The notes beneath the pieces were generated by a model. It was not told where the DNA came from, did not search any database, and saw nothing but the letters and a program-made list of their open reading frames with translations. Position numbers and translations under genes: made by a program. A stretch of DNA of 64,000 bases from the NCBI GenBank assembly GCA_021397845.1, contig CM038052.1, forward strand, positions 174,022,183-174,086,182. The letters are read 5' to 3'. The DNA comes from Areca catechu (taxonomy: Eukaryota > Streptophyta > Magnoliopsida > Arecales > Arecaceae). Positions 54,301-64,000 of this stretch are shown piece after piece. Every line of letters starts with the position of its first letter. The stretch's first letter is position 1.

Positions 54301-57300
54301 CATTACCCCTGTTATTCATGTACTTAAATTCTTTGTCAAGGTTCAACCTGAAACAAGCCATGCTACCAGCACTTGGTGTGGTCGACATGGAAAATTAAGT
54401 GATGGATGATTATAATAATGGTACAATCCATTGAAACCAAGCTAGGATTCTCTTATGTCTCAATCTTCAACTTATAGCCCACATGTATCATGTCTGATGA
54501 TTAATTTTGATGGAAGAAAGGGAGGGACCTTATATTAAAGGCATCAATCATACAGTACATGAGTAGAATGAAGTAAATAAATATTTTTAAATATGTATAA
54601 TTTCGTAAGAGAAGTAGAATTTTGTAAGTTCAAGAATCTACTAGAAGACACTCAGCAAGGGAAACAAGAAAGGATGTTGCAAATCTGATCATTTGTTTTC
54701 ATGTGTACAATTCCGATAAGAAAACCAAACATGTAAAGTATTACTAAATCATGTGCTGACATTCTAATATAATGTAAGTCAGCAAAATGGGGATGCTTTT
54801 CTCAGAAAATTATTTTTGTTTATTCATTCTATGATTATTCATCTGACTACTAGTTTTAAGGGGAGAAAAGGTACATAAATTAACCATAAATCATGAGGTT
54901 GATAATGTAGATCTCAAGTTAACTAAGTTTGACTTTTTTTATGTAGAATTTTGTGAACGTGCACGAATCTGTTTGAAGACACTCAGCTAGAAACAAGAAA
55001 AGATGATTACAAAACTATCATCATTTTTTTTTTAGTTAAGTATTTCTAGTATAACTTATGATTAGCACAATGAGGATGCTGTTTTCATGGCATCCTTTAT
55101 GTTCATAAATGTTACAAAGCATCACCTTAATCTGTTTGTCATTTAGTCAAGGGAATTTGGTCTTTTTGATGTTAAGCTAATCATAACAGTCCGGATACAT
55201 GACAAAGAAAATTGCCACATTGAACAAGGCATCATCATACATCTTTTAGAGTTACTGCTAAAGGAATAAGATGCAAACAGTACCCATGTGAGAGCTATTT
55301 GTGCTGATTCTTTAATAACATCGCCTAGTTGTCCGGTGAGATGCAAATCTCCCTTCCCTGCCATTGCTGTGGCTTCAACAAATTGAACCTCTCCACCGAA
55401 GGATGTCCATACAAGTCCAACTGATACACCAGGAGTTGCTACACGTTCTGCAGCTTCTCTATCATCAAACCTAGGAGGCTGAAATTCCCAGATCAACAAT
55501 GCACATAAATACCTATTTGACAAAATTGAAAACTTCAGATGCAGAAAAGATAAAATTCCAAAAAGTGGCCTCAAACTCTAAAAATATAACTACCCCAAGC
55601 ACTTTTTCCAGCATAGCCTCATCTACAACCAGGACAGAGGTACTTGAGAAAGCATCCGATATCTCCTGGCCATTGACACCCATAGGAATAACTTCCATCT
55701 CAACTTCAGCACCACCAGCAAGTCTTGCATCCAGTAGTGAACTTGTCATTGGGTGCACATCTTTGCTGAGTTGAACAGTGCAGTCTTGCTCAGCAACCTT
55801 GACAGCTGCTGCACGAGCTAGGGCAGCTAATTTTCTTTCAAGATTCCGCACGCCAGCTTCTCTAGTATATCTCTGAATTATAATTTTCACAATTGCCTAC
55901 TCCCAGAGGTTGTTAAGACAAATGAATCATGATAATGCTACAAATGAAAGAATGGATAATAAAATTGCCACAACAAAAATTGAAATTATTTACCTATACA
56001 CATACAAAGGATGACATGAATGCAGAACTATCAAGCACAGCAAACTATCTTAGGAAAATCAAAACGATGTGGAATAAGAAAAAAAATGCTTAAATGTTCC
56101 AGCATTGGTTATGCTAATCCTAAGATATTAGTTAAATAGAGAACATCCCTATATTAAGGAATTAGTGGACGAGAAATGATTCACAAAAACCTGTCTCCAG
56201 TAACAGGATATGGATAGGATATTTGTTATTGGTTAATGGTGATCAAGGATTTGCCTGTTTCAGCCAATTGGATGTTTAGAAACAATTGATCCACAAATCT
56301 AACCATGAGCCAAGCATATAAGATTTAACTAGGGGACAACATAAAGAAACAAGCAGTCTATTCTACAACATAAAGTGTTTTCCAAATTTGAAGCATACAG
56401 CCCCTTAAATCCTAAGGAATATCACTTTCCTTTTAAATACTTTAACTTCCCTATCCATAAGATGAATATTTCTTACTATGTCTTAGCGTCTCATTTACAA
56501 AGTTAAGAAACAAACTGTATATTGTAAAAACCATATTACTATAGAAATAAGACTGCAGCTTTTACTAAAACTATCCTCCAAACTTCCCAACCTTTTTCTT
56601 TCAGCTGTCTTCCACATTCCAAAACATGTAGAAAAATTTCTTTGTAACTTTCTTTGAAAAGTCTTTGCAGGTTCAGTAAGCTTGAAGGGGTTCACATGCA
56701 AAAGGAAGTAGGTCTCAGATCACACATATATTATTACCTACCCCATGCTATGAACTTGTACAACATTTGAAACAGGGAAAAACACAGCCTTTTTTTATCT
56801 TCTGTCCTTTAGGAACAACTCTTCTGAATAAACAAAGTGATACTAATTTAAGTTCTATGAAAACTATGAAATGAGATTAGGCAGGACTTCTGCTTATAAA
56901 CCTCGTTAACAGCATGGTATAAAAAAAATTATCATATTAGAAAAGAACTAGAAAAACAAATTTGAATTACATTCATAATGTAAAATATTAATGACAAAAA
57001 GATTCTGCATAAGCAGGCTCTCTAATAAGAAAGTTTATTTGGTCACAAGATCATACCTCAGGGATCTGAAGGAATTCAGAGCTCAATCCGTGCTGATCTA
57101 GAACTCGTGGTATAAGGTGCTTCATTGCTATTTTTAGCTTTTCTTCAGGTGTATAACCTGGAAGCTCAATGACTTCCATTCTATCTAATAATGCCGGAGG
57201 AATAGGCTGAACCCTATTTGCAGTTGCAACAAAAATTACCTTTGACAGGTCGAACGGAACATTCAAATAGCTGGTGATCATAGTTTAAGGAAAACTTGCA

Positions 57301-60300
57301 AAACAAGATAATGTTCTTATTATTTTAACTGACTTGATTCCAAAATTTCAATTTCTTCAAACAATACCGTCACTTCTCATAAACACCAATATTATACAAC
57401 CATAAACAATTTCCTAAAACAATGATGTGACATTTAACGGAAAATCCATCTACACAGAAAACAAATAATGGATATAATATCTTCCAAAAACAACCGAGCT
57501 CAAACTATGCAGAATTGCAGTATCCATACATGAAACTTGCAAAAAAAACTACTCAGTTTAGGACACAAGCCTAAACACAAAACAGCAGAACAAAAAAATG
57601 TTCAAGCATTTGGGCATGTTTAACGCATGCTATAGTTCTTGCTTGGTACCCAGAGGACAATTTTCTGCATTTGGCATTTTGAATAGTTTGGTGCCAAACA
57701 AGTCCTGACTGCAATTTCTGTGCACAATAAGAACTATTCAATCTTGAATAACAAATAAATGTGTTTGGATAGAAACATTAACTATGGGAATTAACAAGCA
57801 TGTTTTAGTCATATAAGCATAAAGATCACCGTATGAAGAATACCCCATATCAGAAAGGATACTGATCATTGAACGTTTTGTTCTGTTCTGGGTCAAGAAC
57901 TTCCAATAATGCTGATGCTGGATCTCCACGAACATCAGAACCTGTCTTGTCAATTTCATCAAGCAGCATAACTGGATTATTTACAGCCACCCTCTGCAAT
58001 TAAAGGAAGACGAAAAATGTACATGTCAATGGGAGCAGCCTACAAATGGTTTCAAAACAAAGGAGGTGTCGATAATAAAGAATGCAAAAGAATACCATGA
58101 TTATCAAACTGAAACTATTACTCCATGCACAAGAAATTTTCTGGCAAAATAAAATTAAACAACCATGACTGTTCGACCTTGGGAAATGAAGCAGGGGTTT
58201 GCTTTAGATGGAAGCTTGAATGCCAATCAATCACATGTCAAGTATGAGGTTTGAGCCTCGGGCTTTCTGTGGCAGGACCAAGTAATTTAGATCCCTATAA
58301 ATTTTCTGATGGAATTAGTTTTGCAAGTCTTTATGATCAATATTTCTCTTACAGAATATATGTTTTAAAGGGTTCAGAATATGTCTATAACTCAGAAAAT
58401 AATTCATAGATTTAATTATTCTTGAAAATAATCCGAAGTTACATATTGTCTATTCATGTTTTTGTATGTCTATATACATCCATGCTACCCAAATACCAGA
58501 GGAGTGCATTCATAATGCCCTGCACTCCACATCTCCATTTCTCCCAGGCCAAATGTCAATATGTTTCTGTATATGGTAATGGTCAAAGATATAAAATGTA
58601 TGAAATGCCTACAATCAATAAATCCTCAATAAAGCCAAAACACCTGCATCGATTATCCATAGGAAAAGCATGTTTCATAGACATTATCGGTCCACTAAAA
58701 TATAAATCTGTATGGACATTAAACTAACACTAGGACCTTAAGCTAATAAGATGACATCTCATAACAATATTCCCAGCAACTCTTCCTGTTATATATCTAT
58801 CTCGTTTGAACAAGTGGCTCAGAGGCGGGAAAAGTATACAAGCAATCAGATTCTTTGACCCTTGTAAGTTTCTATGATCCAATTTGTAATAATAGAGTTC
58901 ATTCAGAAAAATCCTTCAAGAATTCATGGTCACATAATGTCCATAGCTGTGCAACACCAAAACCAGACTAGTTGTGCCTTTTGTTGTTGTCATCATCCTC
59001 ATTCTTTTCTCCTTTATCCCCATCATCAAAATCATCATCATCATTATAATTATGATTACAATCAAGGATTCAAGTCCCAAGACATCAGGACGAGGTACCA
59101 TCCCATGTATCAGGATAGGATGTCTAGCCAGCATCCCAATCAAGACATCTTGGAACGTCTCTTGTCCCAAGTGTTAGGTTGGGTGGAAGGTGGCACATCT
59201 CGTTCCATAGGAAAACCGAGATAGCCCCGTTCCACGGGATTTAAAACGTTGATTACAATATCATCAATACACATAAGAAAATACAAGTTCAAACAAAATA
59301 AAATAGTTTTAAATTATAATCTTAAAAAAATGGTGCTATGCTCTGCAAGGAAGGCAAGCACCATGGTATGGCATTTTGACCAACTTAATAGGCTGGAAAA
59401 TTAAATCATTAACATAATTATATTGAAATAGCCAAGTGATAGGACATTACTATAAAGCCTCACAATCACAAATTTGAAATTGCACTACCATTCAATCATG
59501 CAATATAATATTTTAATATTACATATATATTACAAATTCTGAGGAATTTTTTAAACATTAGCAGAATCTAGTTTAAAATAAAAAACATATCCGAAACAAC
59601 TAACTGAATGGAAATACAGATGTCATTTATCCTTGGCAAGTAATGCATTTAGAATGTTTTAAAAAAAATAAAAAACAACAGCAAGGTAGAAGTTGATGTA
59701 ATTAGTTAGCAAGATGATTTTTGATAAACAAATGATTTAGCAGTGTTCCAGGGTGAACCTTTAATCCATCAATAAGACGTCCTGGCATGCTTCCCACATA
59801 TGTCCTTCGATGACCTCTGATATCAGCCTCATCCTTGACACCACCAAGAGATATCCGTACAAACTTTCTGTTTAAAGCAGCTGCAATTGATGATGCCAAT
59901 GATGTCTTTCCAACACCTGGAGGGCCAACAAAACAAAGCACCGGGCCTCGGGCATCAGGTTTAAGCTGCAACAAATTTGATTAAACTTAGTTACAACAAC
60001 AGACACAATAACTACTAAAAACATGCAAAAATGATACCATAGAAAAGGTTAGGGAATCAACCTTCCGAACAGCTAAATATTCAATAATCCGCTGCTTGAC
60101 TTTGACCAGACCATAATGATCACGGTCAAGACGCTCCTTGGCAGTTCTGAGATCAAGTTCATGTTCTTCACTGACCTTCTGCCAAGGAAGATCGGCAAGA
60201 AGTTCGAGGTATACACATGAACTACTATATCCAGGTTGCTGAGGCTGCATTTTTCTCAGTCGCCTGAAAGCAGAAACTTAGGGTTAGAACCTCATAAGAT

Positions 60301-63300
60301 CAGTAATGCAATTAGCGTGCCCTTTTGTTATTATGATAGAATACATTATGCATTCAGTTCAGGATTTCCAAGATTCAAGTTGTAGCAATAACCACTACAA
60401 TATTTTCCAAAGTAAAAATAATAAGTTCAAGTGAAGTGCAAATCCAGAGAACTTTTTTACACACAAACAACAGCAATATAACTGATGATATGTGCCTATT
60501 ACTCTGAATTAAAAATTTGAATCTTATCTTAAAATTGTAACAAGTTTGGCTTATAGGTGAAACATAGGAGCAGATCACTAATCATAGCAATCATGAGAAC
60601 TTTTTTAGAAGCTATAAAACAAATCAACTTTGTGGCTGCCAATGGTTTTGAGACTCCAGAAATCAAATCCAAACCCTGACCAGATAAGAACCAACCAGCT
60701 CAGCAATTTGACCAAGTGTTTAAATCTTGGAGTTTAGAAACAAGAAAGTCTCAACAACTGTATCATAAACTATACAATTTTCATGTAAGTTAGAAAGAAT
60801 CACAGATTTTAGATTGTTTCTTTTACTGTACTTTTATCTGTCTTCATAATAACAAAAGGATTAAGGTGTTCTCTGCCCAGCATTCTAACATGTCAGGATA
60901 TCAGTTTATAAAAGTAAAATAGATGGAATGCGGTGTTATAAGATAGGGATGATAATGAGATTAGACATAAAAGAGCTCACAAAAGCCCAAATATTCGGGA
61001 TACTTTATATTACAAAGTTACAATATCCTATCCCCTCATCAACTAATTCCTGCATCACATGAAAAACTTCAGAAAAGCTAGCCTCCAATAACATGGTATG
61101 ACTTTCAAAACATCCATAAGAGAAAAGGAAGGGCGAGAGGTTTACAAAGATTCTATTCATCAAATTGAGTCTTTAATGTTGATTATGGAAATTGCACGAG
61201 AGTTCTCGGGTTATAAGGAATTGATGCAATTTAGGACTCCCAATATGTTGCTTCTCCCCCAAGTTGAACAGGAACTCAAATGCGACAAAATATGATTGTT
61301 TAAACATGATAAGAAAAGCATTTTACTAGCAATCTACAGAGCTTACCGCAATTCTCTTTGAGCATGCTTCCAGATATTAGGAGGCATCCCTGCACTCTGC
61401 ATTTTCCTTTCCAAAGCAGTTATATCATCCTCATCATCATCATTATCACCAAGTTCCTCTTTTATAGCCCTCATCTGGAAGAGTGCCAAGATTGAGCAAA
61501 TAAATCAAGGGAACAAGAAATCTGAACAATAATAGCTAAAGAAAACATGAAGTAGTGCACAAAATTTCCAATATGTTGTGAGCCTAAAAGATATGAATGG
61601 AAGGATGTCTAAAGTTTAACAATTATCTCTAGTACAAGTCAATAGTGCACTTCTGAAAAATAGTTTATTGTGCATAGTCGACACCTTCCACATATCCTGA
61701 AAAGGTCAGAAAGGGTTACATTTAGATTTTTTTTTTTAATGACTAAATGAAAGTAATTAGAGCTATCTGCTAGCAAAATGCGCCACCCTCTTCTGCCTTC
61801 TTCAACTTTGAATGTCGGCCATTCAATTCTTTGCTCCCCATGTAGTATGCTTGTGACAAATGTGTTCAAGTAGTCTGCAATTATAGTGAGGTACCCTCTC
61901 TCTTGATCTCCATCCTAGACTCTAAGTTGGTTGCTTATTTGTTCTCCATTATGAATATTCATTTAAAACTGTTCATGCAAGCAGTATCTATCATCCTTTC
62001 CAACAAAAAAGCTGAGGTAAAGCGATGGTGGTGGTTTCTGTTTCTACAGATTTAATCAAGTACAAAGGAATTGGAATGGAAATTAATAAGAGATCATTAA
62101 AAAAACAACCATGTATCTCCCGGTTTTGCATTATCTCACAAATAGACTTATCCCTTGGTAAAATCACACTTTCAAAGCTCTCGCACATTTAGTTCACTCT
62201 AGTTATGCCTCCCTTTGCTTGTGAACGCTTGTTATCATTCAGTTCCTGTATTGGTTTCATCAGCCCAGCCACCATTTGTCCAAATATTCTCATGCTTCAT
62301 CTATGATACTACCTTTCCAACACACTGCTTTTCACAACATTTTTCCAATCCAAATTGTGAGACATAAGATCCTACCCACCATGGCACCATTCTTATATGT
62401 TTCTAAACTTGGAGGTGAACAGGACAAGAAAATCTTATACATTTTTTTTGTACATTTAATTATCTTAGGAGCCAATATCTGCCAAAATTCTTTACTATAG
62501 TGTATCATTTACAATACTATTTGCCTTGACCATCTTAACCAACAAGGCATTCTTTATTCTCCCCCTAAACAAAATACAAAAAGACAAACAAACAAATGGT
62601 CTCATTTGCATGAATGAGCTTCACTGAAGGTATGATAATTGATAAGTAGGAAAGAGAAGTAAAACAGAAGTGACTGTTTTTTGCATATGCATACTACTTC
62701 AATCTATGATATAATGGTACGTAGAATTCCTTCAGGTAGTGTAGTAAACATGTTGAAGGTATTAAAAGTCTGATCCACTATGGTAAATGCCTACAAACTT
62801 CTCATTTAAAAAGGAAGTGTTGTTTCATGCTCCATTAATGACAGAGCCCTAAATCTGAAAAGAATGCACTATGAAACCATCATAAGCTATTGTAGAAACA
62901 AACCTGTTGACGCAGGAGAAACTCTTTCTGTGATTTTGACAATTGTCCCTCAACCTTCTGAGTTATTTTTTCTGCTACACGAATTGACTGTTCCGCAAAT
63001 AAACATATGTTAAAAGCATAATGTACATATTTGAGAAACAAGGAGCAATAGATTAAAAAAATATGAAAACCCATATTGTATAATCTAGAAAGACAAGAAT
63101 ATACCAGCCATTAATTAAAACACAAAAGGTATTGTATCATTAATAAGAATACATTATGATAAGAAATCATGTACAAGAAAGCAAGTTTAGCAATCTTCAC
63201 CTGCAAGTGTCTATCCACTAATTCAGTTGCCTTTGAGAGCCTAACTTTTAAGTCAACAGAATCCAACATGGATAACTGCTCCTCAAAGCTTATTTCAAAA

Positions 63301-63380
63301 CTAGCAACAAATATATCTGCCAGCCGATGCACAGGAACTGTCTCAAGAAGAACTTTTGTCCGTCCAACAGTTTTTTGCTT
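48375..63380 (-). CDS. LON2: LON2, peroxisomal Lon protease, C-terminal 691 residues in 12 exons (5' part outside window)
   Basis: ATP-dependent serine protease and chaperone of the peroxisome matrix. Exons, in transcript order: 63380-63201, 62987-62904, 61474-61347, 60263-60062, 59965-59759, 57993-57863, 57270-57057, 55896-55594, 55478-55284, 53486-53241, 53071-52970, 48458-48375. All introns are GT-AG; the joined length (2,076 nt with stop) is in frame throughout. Visible-residue landmarks: end of the LON substrate domain and coiled coil (1-190), Walker A GPPGVGKT (212-219), Walker B LLDEID (near 279), sensor ATANR, protease domain with catalytic Ser in PKDGPSAG (587; codon 53372-53370) and catalytic Lys closing GGIKDK (630). 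The 43-residue Ser-Lys spacing equals that of bacterial Lon. The protein ends CPWRQHSKL, a type-1 peroxisome signal, separating it from mitochondrial LON1. No stop or frameshift, so probably functional. The last intron is 4.5 kb. Confidence 0.96.
48459..52969 (-). other. Last intron of LON2 (4.5 kb), no gene recognised
   Basis: Donor GTAGTT at 52969, acceptor TTTTTACAG at 48459. It contains a (CT)n run near 50355 and several open frames of 60-127 codons on the plus strand (for example 49163-49546 and 52578-52910) that match no family I know. It is far longer than the other introns, so it may carry old transposon remnants; I found no clear ends. Confidence 0.6.
53487..55283 (-). other. LON2 intron between the Lon linker exon and the protease exon
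   Basis: 1.8 kb AT-rich intron (donor GTACTG, acceptor CCTCAG). Two stretches around 54540-54700 and 54890-55000 share the words AAGTAGAATTTTGTAAG / GTAGAATTTTGTGAAC, ACTCAGC and GAAACAAGAAA, suggesting an old partial duplication. No gene. Confidence 0.5.
55897..57056 (-). other. LON2 intron within the AAA+ region
   Basis: 1.2 kb intron, donor GTATGA, acceptor GAGTAG. AT-rich, no recognisable element; a 68-codon minus frame at 56701-56495 appears random. Confidence 0.5.
59062..59265 (+). repeat. SINE-like dispersed repeat, copy 2, in a LON2 intron
   Basis: Counterpart of 930-1165. It lies in the 1.8-kb intron after the Walker A exon (59758-57994), opposite to LON2 transcription. Starts ATCAAGGATTCAAGTCCC (B-box-like) and contains ACCGAGATAGCCCC and GGGATTTAAAACG. 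Just upstream is a run of ATCATC/ATTATA trinucleotides. Confidence 0.45.
60264..61346 (-). other. LON2 intron 5' of the Walker A region
   Basis: 1.1 kb intron (donor GTAAGC, acceptor CTTTCAG). Nothing recognisable beyond AT-rich sequence and a plus-strand 65-codon open frame. Confidence 0.5.
61475..62903 (-). other. LON2 intron within the coiled-coil region
   Basis: 1.4 kb intron (donor GTTTGT, acceptor TTCCAG), AT-rich, no gene or clear mobile element seen. Confidence 0.5.
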
Positions 63381-64000
63381 CTGTAACCAGTAATTAGAAA
63401 GCACATGTCACAACATGTAAATAATAATGGACAAAATAATAGAAAAGAATCATAAATTGTATTTTCAAAAGGCAGATTGCAACCTTTGAATACTTGAAAA
63501 GGTAGAAACATCTAAAGACTCAAATATAGTGTTGTTATATTTCAATAACTCAAATAGGAGGCAATATCAAAACTGGGAGCATTGTATATATTACTGGTAC
63601 ACATAACTGAAAACCATCCGAAATGAGATGCAGAATATACTGTTAACTTACCACTGGACCTGAAAGCTTAAGCTGTTAAGAATGGGGTCAACAATGTATC
63701 AGAACTCAACAGCCACCCCCAATATATGCAAGCCCAGACCATGCATGTAAAGGCATAAACAAGCCGAGAGTGTAGAAACAGGGAACAAGTCAAGAGAAGA
63801 AAAGACCATAAAATTGGCCTGAAAAGGGATTTGAACTCATGACCTTTGGCTTTGATACCATTTTAACTTACTGTTAGACCCCAAAAGCTCCATATCATGT
63901 CAACAATGTATATCAGGACTTTACAAACACTAGGCACAACTACAACTCTAGTTTTCCAAAATTATTAACTAGCTCATTTTAGCAACTAAACAATATGCTC
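63381..64000 (-). other. Upstream LON2 intron with a tRNA-like repeat
   Basis: No LON2 exon is seen before the window ends. The minus strand at about 63888-63823 reads TGGTATCAAAGCC, then GGTCATGAGTTCAAATCCC, a tRNA-like pair of boxes common in plant dispersed repeats. Words of the type GTCAACAATGTAT occur twice (about 63688 and 63898), which suggests a small transposon relic. Class not determined. Confidence 0.4.

Overview
This is nuclear DNA from a flowering plant. A split gene with GT-AG introns fills the right quarter, and plant LTR-retrotransposon lineages (SIRE-type Ty1-copia and Tat-type Ty3-gypsy) fill most of the rest. The high GC of the gypsy elements, next to an AT-rich gene, and the general look of the repeats suggest a monocot, perhaps a palm or another large-genome commelinid. 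That is an inference; no host gene here fixes the species.

Layout. 1-2397 is AT-rich flank without a recognisable gene. It holds a SINE-like repeat, one arm of an inverted repeat and two units of a 190-bp tandem repeat (array X). 2398-44595 is a four-element nest. The oldest layer is copia element A (plus strand; left LTR, gag, fragments of protease, integrase and RT). Copia element B (5718-29579, CTTGG target duplication) lies in A between gag and protease. A Tat gypsy, C1 (14595-27453, minus strand, ATAAC duplication), lies in the 3' part of B. A sibling gypsy, C2 (29689-40484, minus strand), split the protease of A and later lost the end of its LTR plus its RT and RNase H. A solo LTR of a related gypsy subfamily (D, 41982-43607, GTATC duplication) sits between integrase and RT of A. 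At 44596 A is cut off by the terminus of a CACTA transposon, which itself breaks off after about 130 bp into array X (44728-46395). So array X lies on both sides of A. An inverted copy of the left repeat arm follows at 47091-47228.

Host gene. From 48375 to beyond the right edge, on the minus strand, runs LON2, the peroxisomal Lon protease. Twelve exons are visible and join in frame to give the C-terminal 691 residues. They include the AAA+ ATPase motifs, the Ser-Lys protease dyad and a C-terminal SKL peroxisome signal. The N-terminal part (roughly 200 residues by comparison with known LON2 proteins) lies outside the window.

The most interesting signals are non-coding or antisense: an array of DREB-type GCCGAC sites in the LTR of A; a GTCGAC-motif array and a run of eight small stem-loops with covarying stems in the LTRs of B; higher-order repeats and a perfect CArG palindrome in the gypsy LTRs; and a two-intron antisense gene in both gypsy copies. 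All retrotransposon genes carry stops or frameshifts, so the nest looks immobile now.
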